A stretch of 64,000 bases of DNA from CAXBDP01 sp963974465 (GCA_049340005.1 JBMPIY010000006.1), one strand, 5' to 3'; positions 34,748-44,586 are shown, counted from the stretch's first letter. Notes: a model not told the origin generated them from the sequence alone. Program-made: numbers and translations.

Positions 34748-37666
34748 ATGAAAGTTTCTACAAATCGACCGTTTCAAATAGTTTATTCAGTATTCGAGCA
34801 CGAGTATTTAGGGTACCTTTTTGAGTCATTTGTTGTACAACTTGATGATAATGGTGGGTTTACATTCCAGTTTCAAAATATTTCTTCTAAAAATGCCTCC
34901 GAGTTCCAGAATGGGCTAGACGAAAAAGACTATCAGCTTATTCAGTGGATGGATACGATACAGCAGGACGCAATTGTTCAAAAGTACGCCACCAAGAAAA
35001 TGAAGCCGGATGAATTTTTTAGTAAAATCTATGATAAGGAAAAGGGCAATAAGCAAATTCAAGAGTTAATTAGCATTCAAATAGAAGGTATACGTCGCAA
35101 AATCATTCCGGAACTGCGATGGAAGCTTTTGTTTGAAATGGGAAATGACGGAAATCCCACTTGGAGTCCAATAGAAATAATGCCGCAAAAAGCGACTGTG
35201 ATGTTTCATTTTTTCAAAAATGAAGATAACACGCATTATTTTCCAACTATTCGCTATGATGGTCAAAAACTGGAATACAATTACAAAAATGCTTATCTAG
35301 TTTGTGATTTTCCTGCCTGCATGGTGTTGGAAGGCAAGCTTTATTCTTTTGAAGGTGATGTAGATGGCAAAAAGCTCAAGCCATTTTTTAAGAAAAAATT
35401 TATTGTGATTCCAGCAAATTTGGAAGATACCTATTTTCGAAAATTTGTTGCTCCACTTATTCAGCAGTTTAATGTTAATGCTAAGGGTTTCGATATTCAA
35501 GAGTTTAACCTCCCGCCTAATACCATATTAGAATTCACCGAAATGAAAGCGGGAGGAACAGCAGACCTTTTTGGTGGCAAGTCCTCTGAAAGCGAAGATC
35601 AATACATCCGATTTGATTTGAAATTTGAATATGGAGATAAGCAATTTTTCGCTTCACCATTTTACGAAACAAGCGTAGTAGTAGATAAAACTGACCAAGG
35701 ATACACATTCAAAAAGTATCATCGGAATAAAGAATTTGAAAAAGAGATTCGATTGATTCTCGCCGAATTAAAACTGCCTTTGCATAAAGGAACCATTAAA
35801 ATGGCACGAAGCGATGCTTTCGAATGGTTGAGTATGCATGCTTTTGAACTTGAGCAAAAAGGCATTATGGTGCTGCAAAATGAAAGCAATGACAAGCGTT
35901 ATTTCTCAGGCTATTCCAGCATCGATATCGAAATAAAGGAAAACATCGATTGGTTTGATATTAATGGTGTGGTCACTTTTGGTGACTTCACAATTCCATT
36001 TTCTGAGTTGCGTAAACTCATGCTCAAAAACCAGCGGGAGTTCAAATTGCCCAACGGTCTGATTGCAATAATTCCTGATGCTTGGTTTAGAAACTACAGT
36101 GATCTGCTTTACTTTTCGGAGGAAAACTCCAAAGGCTCAGCTAAGCTTAATAAGATTCATCTTTCCTTATTGGATGAATTGCAAAATGGAAACTTAGCTA
36201 AAATTTCCATAGATCATAAACTCAATAGACTCAGGGATTTCGAGCAAATCGAAGATTACCCAATGCCAGTTGGTTTTAAAGGAGAGCTTCGTCCATACCA
36301 AAAGGCAGGCTATAATTGGCTTAGATTTTTGAGCTTCTATCGATTTGGAGGCTGTTTGGCTGATGATATGGGTTTGGGCAAAACAGTACAAACCCTAGCC
36401 ATGCTTCAAGCCGAAAAGGAAAAGAAAGTACCAAACCCAAGCTTACTTGTGGTGCCGACCTCATTAATATATAATTGGGAATTAGAGTCTTCTAAATTTA
36501 CTCCGGAGCTTAAGATTCTGGTCTATGCCGGCACTAACAGATCCAAGCGGGAGGATCAATTTGCTCAATATGATTTGGTGATTACTTCCTACGGTATTGT
36601 ACGGCAGGATATAGATATGCTCGATCGAGTGCATTTTCATTATGTGATTTTAGATGAATCACAGGCAATCAAAAATCCATCAGCTAATATTGCTAAGGCA
36701 GTGAAGCGTTTCAATGCGCGCCATCGTCTTGTGCTCACAGGTACACCTATTGAGAATAGTACCTTGGATTTGTGGTCGCAAGTTTCATTTGTCAACCCAG
36801 GTTTGTTGGGAACACAGAGCTTTTTCAAAAAGGAGTATCAACTTCCAATTGAAAATAAAAAGGATGAGGTAAAGCTTAAGAAGCTACATTCACTTATTAA
36901 GCCATTTGTACTACGTCGAAAAAAATCACAAGTAGCGACGGAGCTTCCTGAGAAAATTGAGAATATCAAATATTGTCAAATGACTCCCGAGCAAGAGGAA
37001 GCATACGAGGAAGTGAAAAATGGCTATCGAGAGCAGATAATTGAGAATATTGAGAAAAAAGGAATGAATAATTCTCACATGCTCATCATCCAAGGCTTGA
37101 CCAAGCTAAGGCAATTGGCCAACCACCCGAAAATGGTTGATTCTGAGTATGAAGGCGATAGTGGGAAAATGGAAGACATCATTATGTCCATGCAAAAGGT
37201 GATTGATGAAGGGCATAAAATTTTGGTTTTTAGCCAGTTTGTAAAACATCTAACCTTGATAAGAGAGCATCTTGAAAAGGAAAAAATAAAGTATGCATAC
37301 TTAGATGGAGCAACCAAAGATCGACAAGCAGCTGTCAATGATTTTACTGTAAATGACGACATGCCAGTGTTCCTCATTTCGCTAAAAGCGGGAGGCTTAG
37401 GACTAAACCTCACAATGGCTGATTATGTATTCATTTTGGATCCTTGGTGGAATCCAGCAGCAGAAGCGCAAGCAGTAGATAGAGCTCATAGAATTGGCCA
37501 AACCAACACAGTTTTCTCCTATAAGTTTATTACCAGAGGCACTGTAGAAGAAAAGATATTGAAGCTGCAAGAAAGGAAAATGGCGCTTGCTCAAGATTTG
37601 ATTACTACTGAAGAAAGCTTTGTAAAGAAGCTTACTACAGAAGATGTAATGGCTTTGTTAGATTAA
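34748..37666 (+). CDS. SNF2-family DEAD/DEAH-box ATPase
   Basis: The 972-residue Swi2/Snf2-type DNA translocase has residues 1-510 without a recognised motif, matching the long N-terminal region of bacterial SNF2 proteins. The ATPase core follows: GGCLADDMGLGKTVQT (motif I, about 535-550), SLLVVPTSLIYNWE (Ia), VILDESQAIKNP (II, DESQ instead of the usual DEAH/DEAQ-type box), LVLTGTPIEN (III), VFSQFVKHL (IV), SLKAGGLGLNLT (V) and DRAHRIGQTN (VI). Likely remodels DNA-bound proteins such as RNA polymerase. Three GCGGGAGG-family sites in one orientation and one in the other lie inside the gene. Confidence 0.94.
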   Translation: MKVSTNRPFQIVYSVFEHEYLGYLFESFVVQLDDNGGFTFQFQNISSKNASEFQNGLDEKDYQLIQWMDTIQQDAIVQKYATKKMKPDEFFSKIYDKEKGNKQIQELISIQIEGIRRKIIPELRWKLLFEMGNDGNPTWSPIEIMPQKATVMFHFFKNEDNTHYFPTIRYDGQKLEYNYKNAYLVCDFPACMVLEGKLYSFEGDVDGKKLKPFFKKKFIVIPANLEDTYFRKFVAPLIQQFNVNAKGFDIQEFNLPPNTILEFTEMKAGGTADLFGGKSSESEDQYIRFDLKFEYGDKQFFASPFYETSVVVDKTDQGYTFKKYHRNKEFEKEIRLILAELKLPLHKGTIKMARSDAFEWLSMHAFELEQKGIMVLQNESNDKRYFSGYSSIDIEIKENIDWFDINGVVTFGDFTIPFSELRKLMLKNQREFKLPNGLIAIIPDAWFRNYSDLLYFSEENSKGSAKLNKIHLSLLDELQNGNLAKISIDHKLNRLRDFEQIEDYPMPVGFKGELRPYQKAGYNWLRFLSFYRFGGCLADDMGLGKTVQTLAMLQAEKEKKVPNPSLLVVPTSLIYNWELESSKFTPELKILVYAGTNRSKREDQFAQYDLVITSYGIVRQDIDMLDRVHFHYVILDESQAIKNPSANIAKAVKRFNARHRLVLTGTPIENSTLDLWSQVSFVNPGLLGTQSFFKKEYQLPIENKKDEVKLKKLHSLIKPFVLRRKKSQVATELPEKIENIKYCQMTPEQEEAYEEVKNGYREQIIENIEKKGMNNSHMLIIQGLTKLRQLANHPKMVDSEYEGDSGKMEDIIMSMQKVIDEGHKILVFSQFVKHLTLIREHLEKEKIKYAYLDGATKDRQAAVNDFTVNDDMPVFLISLKAGGLGLNLTMADYVFILDPWWNPAAEAQAVDRAHRIGQTNTVFSYKFITRGTVEEKILKLQERKMALAQDLITTEESFVKKLTTEDVMALLD

Positions 37667-37677
37667 ATTCAATAGAA

Positions 37678-38544
37678 TTAAACCAATCTTTTTCTGCTAA
37701 TGAATATCATAAGGCCTGCGGTGAAAAACATCAATAAACCATAAATTGCAGGTGATATAGCCATTTCGGCATTATTTAAAAGCAGCGGACTACTCGCAAT
37801 TGCAATTCCCAAAGTGCCATTTTGCAATCCGGATTCCAATGCAATCGTAAAGCTTTGTCTTTCGTTGGTTGAAAAAATCCTAGCGGAGAAATACCCGATA
37901 ATCATAGTACTCAAATTCAAGCAAAGTGCTGCCGGTCCGGCTTCGGAAAAATACTCAACAATATTTTCCTTTTCGGCGAGTACTGCTCCCAATACTACCA
38001 TTACAAATAAAGCAGCGGACGAAATATTTACTGCTTTTAAAGATTTTTGTGTAAAGCGAGGAAATCGACTTTTAATCCACATTCCGATTATAGTTGGGAT
38101 CAAGGTTATTATCAATATTTTGACCATAGAGTCAATTACCGGTAAACTTTTGGGATTGTCCACTCCCATAAAAAAGTCAAGTGAGAAATTCACCAAAAGT
38201 GGAATGGAGATAACAGTTACCAAGCTGCTAATGGCAGTAAGTGTGATCGAAAGTGCCACATCAGCTTTACATAAATGCGTAATCAAATTGGAAGTAGCAC
38301 CGCCTGGGCAAACTGCCAATATCATAATACCAACGGCAAGTTCTGGCGAGAGTGGAAAAAGATTGGCAATGCCAAAAGCAATAATAGGTAAGATAATAAT
38401 CTGGTTTGTGAGACCGATTGCAACAGCTTTTGGGTAAATAAGAATTCGCTTAAAATCCTGAATGGTGAGGGTCATGCCCATTCCGAGCATAATTATACCC
38501 AAAGCAAGCGGGAGGAATACAGCTGTCAAAAAATTACTTTCCAT
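37678..38544 (-). CDS. Bile acid:sodium symporter family transporter
   Basis: The 288-residue inner-membrane protein has about nine to ten helices. NQIIILPIIAFGIANLFPLSPELAVG and the family signature CPGGATSNLITHLCKADVALS with ESGLQNGTLGIAI near the C-terminus identify the BASS family of sodium-coupled organic anion carriers. Prokaryotic members move pantoate, pyruvate-like or other organic anions; the substrate is not predictable here. Convergent with the SNF2 gene (11-bp gap). Confidence 0.9.
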   Translation of the reverse strand: MESNFLTAVFLPLALGIIMLGMGMTLTIQDFKRILIYPKAVAIGLTNQIIILPIIAFGIANLFPLSPELAVGIMILAVCPGGATSNLITHLCKADVALSITLTAISSLVTVISIPLLVNFSLDFFMGVDNPKSLPVIDSMVKILIITLIPTIIGMWIKSRFPRFTQKSLKAVNISSAALFVMVVLGAVLAEKENIVEYFSEAGPAALCLNLSTMIIGYFSARIFSTNERQSFTIALESGLQNGTLGIAIASSPLLLNNAEMAISPAIYGLLMFFTAGLMIFISRKRLV

Positions 38545-38916
38545 AGCTATTATTTCTTTGAAAGTAGGGATTTTAAAAGGAAATGCAAAGATGAGATCAA
38601 TGGATAGAAAATCTGTTGCTCAAATTTCGTCTCAAATTTTAAGGATCAAAGAATGATCTGTCTTATTAAATCAAAATCACAAATTGAAATTCCTTTTTTG
38701 TTAGGGATTATTTGCCATTTGCCAATTAATCTTACCGCTTAACTATTTATTTAGATCGAAGTAGCAATGTTTTGAAACCCAAGGGATTTATGGCAGTATA
38801 AGGATAAACAGATAGTTCATATTTGTAATAGGTTTTAAGGTTGAGTAGTTAAATTTGGACGGAAGAGCTGGTTACTCTTCCGTTTTTTTATGCTCGATAG
38901 TTATCTAGAAGCCCAT
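38545..38916. other. Intergenic region of 372 bp with an orphan plus-strand terminator
   Basis: Between the starts/ends of two minus-strand genes (BASS transporter and recF). No coding frame is convincing. A clear plus-strand terminator at 38859-38889 and a TAAATTTG word at 38850-38857 are the only structures seen. The region could hold a small RNA transcribed rightward, or the terminator could end read-through from the SNF2 gene. Confidence 0.5.
38859..38889 (+). terminator. Rho-independent terminator on the plus strand without an obvious gene
   Basis: ACGGAAGAG (38859-38867) pairs perfectly with CTCTTCCGT (38875-38883), 7-nt loop, followed by a run of seven T. On the minus strand no T run follows the stem, so it cannot be the recF terminator. 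Confidence 0.85.
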
Positions 38917-40038
38917 TTATTCTGGAATTGTATCAGGTACCACATTTACCCTCCCGCTTTCCACCAAAAATATTGAGCGTTCTTTGGGCAATTGATCGAT
39001 GATTGCTAAGGTTCTTTCCGGCCGTGCATCTGTAATAAAAATCTGTCCAAAGGTATCCTCTGAAGCCAGTTTTATTACTCTTGCAATACGCATATCATCA
39101 AGTTTATCAAAAATATCATCAAGTAATAGAATTGGTTTGACACCAGTTTTTTCTCGCAGCACATCAAACTGAGCTAATTTCAGGGCAATCACGAATGACT
39201 TTTGCTGTCCTTGCGATCCAAATTTCCTAATGGGATGTCCGTCAATCAAGAATTCATAATCATCTCGATGCGAGCCCATCATGGTTCTTTTCAAAAGCAA
39301 ATCCTTTCTGAGATTATCTTTAAAAAGCTGTGAGTGCTTTTCGTCATGCCAATCCGATTGAAATACAATCTCCATTTTCTCTTTTTTGTCGCTTAGTTGG
39401 TTGTAATGCTCCTCGAATAGTGGAATAAATTGATGAACCATCTCCTTGCGAGTTTCATAAAGCAATGCACCCCAATTAAGGATGCGGCTGTCCCAAGGTT
39501 CGAGCTGATCTTTGTCCACCCGATTTTGTTCAGCAAAGCTTTTCAACAGACTATTTCTTTGCTTGAGAGCATGTTGATATTTGATAAGGATATCAAGGTA
39601 AGGCTGATCATATTGAGCTAACATGCCATCGAAAAACTTCCTGCGGGTTTCGCTTCCATCACGAATTATCTCCGTATCGTTGGGCGCAATCATCACTACA
39701 GGAAATTTTCCTATGTGTTCACTTAATTTTGAGTAAGGTTTTTTATTGAGTTTTACAGTCTTTTTTTGGCCGTTTTGTACATGGCAAATCACTTGGAAAT
39801 TTTTGCTGTCTTTAGCAAAATCTCCTCGCAGTACCATTTGCGTTTCTCCATGCTTAACACATTGGTTATCAATAGGATTTAATGCACTTTTTGTAAGGGA
39901 TAAATAGTAAATAGCATCTAGTAAACTTGTTTTTCCAGAACCGTTCGGACCCAAAAAACAGTTGATAAATGGAGAGAAGTTTAAGGTCTCTTCAGAATAA
40001 TTTTTAAAAGAATAAAGATGTAGATTTTCGAGATACAT
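38917..40038 (-). CDS. recF: DNA replication and repair protein RecF
   Basis: The 373-residue SMC-like ATPase loads RecA at single-strand gaps with RecOR. Walker A GPNGSGKTS (30-38), the signature region KFGSQGQQKSFVIALKL and Walker B LLLDDIFDKLD are complete, and length is normal. It is not next to dnaA or dnaN, so this is not evidence for the origin. One CCTCCCGC site lies near its 3' end. Divergent from pdhA across 100 bp. Confidence 0.96.
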   Translation of the reverse strand: MYLENLHLYSFKNYSEETLNFSPFINCFLGPNGSGKTSLLDAIYYLSLTKSALNPIDNQCVKHGETQMVLRGDFAKDSKNFQVICHVQNGQKKTVKLNKKPYSKLSEHIGKFPVVMIAPNDTEIIRDGSETRRKFFDGMLAQYDQPYLDILIKYQHALKQRNSLLKSFAEQNRVDKDQLEPWDSRILNWGALLYETRKEMVHQFIPLFEEHYNQLSDKKEKMEIVFQSDWHDEKHSQLFKDNLRKDLLLKRTMMGSHRDDYEFLIDGHPIRKFGSQGQQKSFVIALKLAQFDVLREKTGVKPILLLDDIFDKLDDMRIARVIKLASEDTFGQIFITDARPERTLAIIDQLPKERSIFLVESGRVNVVPDTIPE

Positions 40039-40060
40039 TAACTATTTGAATGGGTTTTAT

Positions 40061-40068
40061 TAATTTTG
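40061..40068 (+). promoter_or_regulatory. Possible -7 element upstream of pdhA
   Basis: TAATTTTG matches TAnnTTTG, but no TTG is found at the usual upstream distance. Transcription would begin near 40075, leaving a leader of about 64 nt. Confidence 0.3.
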
Positions 40069-40138
40069 CGTTCATTTCAACGAATACCCAATGAAGAATT
40101 GTTAGCAAATTGCGAATCAGTTCCAAAACTAAGCATAT

Positions 40139-41170
40139 ATGGCAAGCCAAAAGAGGACAACAACTAAAAAAGAAGCTGCGAAGACGAAATTTTCTAAGGA
40201 AACATACATGTATTGGTTTGAAAGCATGTCCTTGATCAGAAAGTTTGAAGAAAAATGTGTGCAGTTGTATGGCCAACAAAAGATTCGCGGATTCTTGCAC
40301 CTTTACATTGGTCAAGAGGCTTGCGCTTCAGGAGCAGTTTCCGCCCTTACACCAGATGATAAATGGATTACCGCTTATAGAGATCACGGGCACCCGTTGG
40401 CATTGGGTACGGAGCCTGGGCCCGTAATGGCAGAACTATATGGAAAAGAAACTGGGACTACAAAAGGCAAAGGTGGTTCTATGCACATTTTCGATAAGGA
40501 AAGAAATTTCATTGGCGGGCATGGTATTGTAGGTGCACAAGTGCCAATGGGTGCTGGGATTGCATTTGCAGAAAAATATATGAAGACTGGCAATGTATGT
40601 ATGTGCTATATGGGTGATGGTGCCGTTCGTCAAGGTGCTTTCCACGAAGCATTAAATATGGCAATGACCTGGAAGCTACCAGTTATATTTTGTATTGAAA
40701 ACAATGGTTATGCAATGGGTACTTCAGTGAAGAGAACCAGCAACGTAACTGATTTATATAAGCTTGGCAGTGCGTATGATATGCCTTCATTCCCAGTAGA
40801 TGGCATGACGGTGGAGGAAGTACACAATGCAGTAGCTGAAGCAGCAGAAAGAGCAAGAGCTGGAGAAGGCCCTACTCTATTGGAATTCAGAACGTATCGT
40901 TACAGAGGACATTCAATGTCGGATCCTTCAAAATATCGTACTAAGGAAGAACTCGAAAACTATAAAGGTCAAGATCCGATCGAAAAAGTGAGAGCAACAA
41001 TTCTCAAAGAAAAATTTGCTACGCAAGAAGAGCTTGAAGAGATTGAAAGTGCTATCAAGGAAAAAGTATTAGAGGCAGTAAAATTCGCCGAAGAGTCAGA
41101 TTATCCAGATCCAAGCGAGGCCTTTACAGATAATTATTTGCAAGAAGATTATCCGTTCATAACAGAATAG
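40139..41170 (+). CDS. pdhA: Pyruvate dehydrogenase E1 component, alpha subunit
   Basis: The 343-residue thiamine-diphosphate-binding alpha subunit of a two-subunit E1 decarboxylates pyruvate for acetyl-CoA formation. MYWFESMSLIRKFEEKCVQL, YIGQEACASGA, YRDHGHPLALG and the TPP motif GDGAVRQGAFHEALNMA ending in IENNGYAMGTS are typical, as is the phosphorylation-loop-like YRYRGHSMSDP. E1 beta and E2 genes are not adjacent, which is usual for Bacteroidota. Residues 1-20 are a basic, Lys- and Thr-rich extension. Confidence 0.95.
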   Translation: MASQKRTTTKKEAAKTKFSKETYMYWFESMSLIRKFEEKCVQLYGQQKIRGFLHLYIGQEACASGAVSALTPDDKWITAYRDHGHPLALGTEPGPVMAELYGKETGTTKGKGGSMHIFDKERNFIGGHGIVGAQVPMGAGIAFAEKYMKTGNVCMCYMGDGAVRQGAFHEALNMAMTWKLPVIFCIENNGYAMGTSVKRTSNVTDLYKLGSAYDMPSFPVDGMTVEEVHNAVAEAAERARAGEGPTLLEFRTYRYRGHSMSDPSKYRTKEELENYKGQDPIEKVRATILKEKFATQEELEEIESAIKEKVLEAVKFAEESDYPDPSEAFTDNYLQEDYPFITE

Positions 41171-41230
41171 CTCACAGAATTTTACATTCTAGGAAAATTG
41201 TAATAATATTGCGTCCCAAAAAATTGATGA

Positions 41231-41947
41231 ATGGCAACTACGAAAAGAAAACCAAGAGGTAAAAACGAGCAAGGAAATGATTTTCTTGAAAACCCAGAGG
41301 TGATTTCAAACCAGCTTGGTAAAACAGAAGAGTTTCTGAGTAAGAATAAGAAAATGGTATTTGGTATAGGTGGATTAATTGCAATAATTATTGCTGCAAT
41401 CTTCATCTATCGTTTCACAATGGAAACTAAGAATGCCGAAGCTCAACAAGAGATGTTTCAAGCAATATTTTATTTTGAAAATGGAAATTTAGAAAATGCT
41501 TTGAATGGTGATGGTAATGCACTAGGCTTTCTAGATATACTTGATGACTATTCTGGTACGGATGCAGCTAATTTGGCGTCATTCTATGCAGGGTCAATTT
41601 ATCTTCAGCAAAGAGAATTCCAATCAGCATTGGATATGCTACAAGATTTTTCATCTGATGATTTCTTGGTTTCAGGTCGCAAGCATGTACTTATTGGTGA
41701 TGCTTACATGGAGTTAGGGAACTTTGCCGATGCAGCAGCTGCTTATCAAAAAGGTGCTTCTACGCATCCAAATAAGCAATTTTCACCTCAGTACTTAATG
41801 AAAGCTGCTTTGGCTTTTGAAAATGCAGGTGATACTACTAAAGCGATTTCTACTTACGACGAAGTTATCAATAAATATCCTGAGTCTCTTGAAATAACTA
41901 ATGCACGAAAGTTTAAGGCAAGGCTAGAAGCCCTTGCTGCTAACTAA
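41231..41947 (+). CDS. Membrane-anchored TPR protein (YfgM-like)
   Basis: The 238-residue protein has a polar N-terminus, one membrane helix (about 38-60, MVFGIGGLIAIIIAAIFIYR) and a periplasmic domain of about four TPR units (YAGSIYLQQREFQSALDML; ALAFENAGDTTKAISTYDEV). This architecture matches YfgM-like proteins, ancillary to the SecYEG translocon and periplasmic chaperones in E. coli. A location next to ribH and recF is a recurring Bacteroidota arrangement. A strong terminator follows. Confidence 0.82.
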   Translation: MATTKRKPRGKNEQGNDFLENPEVISNQLGKTEEFLSKNKKMVFGIGGLIAIIIAAIFIYRFTMETKNAEAQQEMFQAIFYFENGNLENALNGDGNALGFLDILDDYSGTDAANLASFYAGSIYLQQREFQSALDMLQDFSSDDFLVSGRKHVLIGDAYMELGNFADAAAAYQKGASTHPNKQFSPQYLMKAALAFENAGDTTKAISTYDEVINKYPESLEITNARKFKARLEALAAN

Positions 41948-41973
41948 TTTTCTGCAAAAAAGGAAAATATAGA

Positions 41974-42006
41974 AGGGTAAGGCAGCTAATGCTTTACCCT
42001 TTTTTT
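41974..42006 (+). terminator. Rho-independent terminator after the YfgM-like gene
   Basis: AAGGGTAAGGCA pairs with TGCTTTACCCTT around the loop GCTAA (41986-41990), with one G-T pair, and the stem runs into a tract of eight T (41999-42006 region). Confidence 0.85.
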
Positions 42007-42037
42007 ATAACGAAATTCAAATCAATTTTTCAGCAAT

Positions 42038-42514
42038 ATGTCATCAGCAAATAAAAATTTGAGCCAACACAGTTCGAAAAACATTGCCAATGTTCAAGAT
42101 AAAAAGTTTGCTATTATCGTCTCGGAATGGAATGAGGAGGTAACAGAGTCCCTCTATGAAGGTGCTTTTTCTACGCTTTTGAAGAATGGTGCAAAAAAGG
42201 AAAACTTAATTAGAAAAAATGTTCCTGGCAGTTTTGAATTGAGCTTAGCCGCCCAATACATGGCTCAGCGAGAGGATATCGATGCTGTAATTTGTCTAGG
42301 CTGTGTAATCCAAGGTGAAACTCGTCATTTCGATTTTATCTGTATGGCAGTGGCTCAGGGAATCACTGATGTGAGTTTGAAGTACAATAAGCCTGTCGTA
42401 TTCGGGGTACTTACTCCAAATAATCAAAAGCAAGCTCTCGATCGCGCGGGAGGAAAGCATGGCAATAAAGGCGATGAAGCTGCAATTACAGCAATCAAAA
42501 TGCTTGGATTTTAA
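42038..42514 (+). CDS. ribH: 6,7-dimethyl-8-ribityllumazine synthase
   Basis: The 158-residue enzyme catalyses the penultimate step of riboflavin synthesis, condensing the pyrimidine amine with the butanone phosphate. KFAIIVSEWNEEVTESLYEGA holds the substrate-binding Trp; VPGSFELSLAAQY, CLGCVIQGETRHFDFIC with the catalytic His, and KPVVFGVLTPNNQKQALDRAGG with the phosphate-binding Arg follow. A GCGGGAGG site encodes the A-G-G of DRAGGK. Monocistronic, after a terminator. Confidence 0.96.
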   Translation: MSSANKNLSQHSSKNIANVQDKKFAIIVSEWNEEVTESLYEGAFSTLLKNGAKKENLIRKNVPGSFELSLAAQYMAQREDIDAVICLGCVIQGETRHFDFICMAVAQGITDVSLKYNKPVVFGVLTPNNQKQALDRAGGKHGNKGDEAAITAIKMLGF

Positions 42515-42639
42515 ATATTCAAGCCAAATCACGAAACACATAAACCCAAAATTCAGGATAAGGCCATTTTAAGAGATTAATGAATCATTAATAATGCCGA
42601 AGTCAATTTATTTCATTGTAACAATATTCTGAAACACAC

Positions 42640-43962
42640 ATGAAGATCATGAAATTTGGCGGCACCTCTGTAGGCTTGCCGCACCGAATGCATCAAGTTG
42701 CTAGATTGGTAACAAAAGATGATTCAGCAAAAATTGTCGTTTTATCAGCATTATCAGGAACAACAAATGCCCTTGTAAATATTGGTGATGCAATGGCTCG
42801 TCGCGATAAGGAGGATGCTCGTTTACAAATTGAAGCACTTAAGCAACACTATTTGGAGTTTTATCCTGAATTGCTCAAAACAGAGCAGGCTCGTACCGAG
42901 GCATTGGAAGTCATTGAGGAACACTTTGAGTTTCTGAGCATACTTCTCAAAATTTCGTTCAATGAAGCCATCAATAGGGATATACTTGCCCAGGGAGAGT
43001 TGTTAAGTACAAAGCTGTTTACCATCTATCTGAAAGAAGTTGAAATTCCAGCTGTTCTTTTACCCGCCTTGGATTTTATGTCTATCGACGAAAATCATGA
43101 ACCTGAATTGGCTAAAATTTCTGAAAAGCTTAAGGCAATAATTGCAAATTATCCTGATGACAAGCTCTTTGTAACTCAAGGCTATATTTGCAAAAACAGT
43201 AAAAATGAAGTTGATAATCTAAAGCGTGGAGGCAGCGATTATACAGCTTCATTAATTGGAGCAGCCATAGATGCAGAGGTTGTAGAAATATGGACGGATA
43301 TAGATGGGATGCACAATAACGATCCGCGTATTGTGAAGCAAACCAAACCAATTGCGCAACTGTCTTTCGACGAGGCGGCGGAGCTTGCATACTTTGGCGC
43401 AAAAATTTTGCATCCAGCGTCTATTTGGCCAGCACAGAAAGCGAACATTCCTGTAAAACTTCTCAACACAATGCAGCCCGAAGCGGCAGGAACCACTATT
43501 ACTGCTGAAGAAACTGGGGCAGGAGTAAAAGCCATTGCTGCCAAAGATGGTATTACAGCAGTGAAAATTAAGTCCAGTCGAATGTTGCTTGCTTATGGTT
43601 TCATGCGCCAAATATTTGAGATTTTCGAAAAGTACAAGACTTCTGTAGATATGGTAACTACCTCAGAAGTGGCGGTTTCGCTCACGATAGATGATACATC
43701 ACACCTCCCGCAAATTGTACAAGAATTAGAGGAGTTAGGCTTGGTGGAAGTTGATGGTAACCAGACAATTATTTGTATTGCAGGTAATATGGTAGCTGAA
43801 AACAAGGGTGTGTTAAATTCTATTTTGGAAGCCCTTAGAGATATTCCACTTAGAATGGTGAGTTATGGTGGTAGCAGACATAATGTAAGCTTATTGGTGG
43901 ACACAAGCGTGAAAATAGAAGCTTTGAAAGCGTTGAATCTGGGTGTATTTAATTTGGAATAA
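42640..43962 (+). CDS. Aspartate kinase (monofunctional)
   Basis: The 440-residue enzyme phosphorylates aspartate for Lys, Thr and Met synthesis. MKIMKFGGTSVG is the nucleotide-binding start, GRSD-type region appears as LKRGGSDYTASLIGAA, and EIWTDIDGMHNNDPR is the aspartate site. Two ACT domains (about 300-440, TAVKIKSSRMLLAYG and IICIAGNMVAENKGVL) imply feedback control by an amino acid. No homoserine dehydrogenase fusion. Which of lysC or thrA type cannot be decided. Confidence 0.94.
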   Translation: MKIMKFGGTSVGLPHRMHQVARLVTKDDSAKIVVLSALSGTTNALVNIGDAMARRDKEDARLQIEALKQHYLEFYPELLKTEQARTEALEVIEEHFEFLSILLKISFNEAINRDILAQGELLSTKLFTIYLKEVEIPAVLLPALDFMSIDENHEPELAKISEKLKAIIANYPDDKLFVTQGYICKNSKNEVDNLKRGGSDYTASLIGAAIDAEVVEIWTDIDGMHNNDPRIVKQTKPIAQLSFDEAAELAYFGAKILHPASIWPAQKANIPVKLLNTMQPEAAGTTITAEETGAGVKAIAAKDGITAVKIKSSRMLLAYGFMRQIFEIFEKYKTSVDMVTTSEVAVSLTIDDTSHLPQIVQELEELGLVEVDGNQTIICIAGNMVAENKGVLNSILEALRDIPLRMVSYGGSRHNVSLLVDTSVKIEALKALNLGVFNLE

Positions 43963-44038
43963 TTCAGAAGCTTTTTCGATTTGGAAGACAATAGCCAATA
44001 TTTAGTACTATTTTGCAATACATAAAAACAGAAAGTCA

Positions 44039-44584
44039 TTGGAAATAATAAAGCATCGCATCGAGGGTCTAGTGGAATTAAAGCCTATGATTTTTCATGA
44101 TGAGAGAGGATATTTTTTTGAATCTTTTCATGTAGAAAAACTTCGAAATGCGAACGTGCCGATAGATTTTGTGCAGGATAATCAATCCTTTTCGAAGAAG
44201 GGCGTGATTCGAGGCCTTCACTTCCAACGTGAACCCTTTGGACAAGGCAAACTTGTAAGGGTATTGAGCGGGAGGGTACTGGATGTAGCCTTAGATATCA
44301 GACCCAATTCTCCAACTTTTGGTCAGCACATGAGTTGCTTGTTAGATTCTAAAATGAATAACAGTTTGTATATTCCAGATGGTTTTGCTCATGGTTTTGC
44401 AGCTTTGGAAGATAGTGTGTTTTTCTACAAATGCACCAATTTCTACCATAAGGAATCAGAAATGGGCATTCGTTGGAATGATGATAGTTTGAATATAGAT
44501 TGGATGGTCGAAGAGCCAATCATTTCTGAAAAGGATCAATTGCTGCCTGATTTTGAAGAAGTTGTGAAAACCTTATTCTCTTAG
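44039..44584 (+). CDS. rfbC: dTDP-4-dehydrorhamnose 3,5-epimerase
   Basis: The 181-residue cupin-fold enzyme of dTDP-L-rhamnose synthesis shows HDERGYFFESFH, FVQDNQSFSKKGVIRGLHFQ (catalytic His), VRVLSGRVLDVALDIR and YIPDGFAHGFAAL. No ATG is available, and TTG 44039 gives the family's normal start (EIIKHRIEGL). rfbA, rfbB and rfbD are not adjacent. An SDR gene starts 2 bp downstream. Confidence 0.95.
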   Translation: MEIIKHRIEGLVELKPMIFHDERGYFFESFHVEKLRNANVPIDFVQDNQSFSKKGVIRGLHFQREPFGQGKLVRVLSGRVLDVALDIRPNSPTFGQHMSCLLDSKMNNSLYIPDGFAHGFAALEDSVFFYKCTNFYHKESEMGIRWNDDSLNIDWMVEEPIISEKDQLLPDFEEVVKTLFS

Positions 44585-44586
44585 AA

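Noticed and set aside
38917..40038. recF taken as a marker of the replication origin
   Set aside because: No dnaA, dnaN or DnaA-box cluster nearby; recF is often away from oriC in Bacteroidota.
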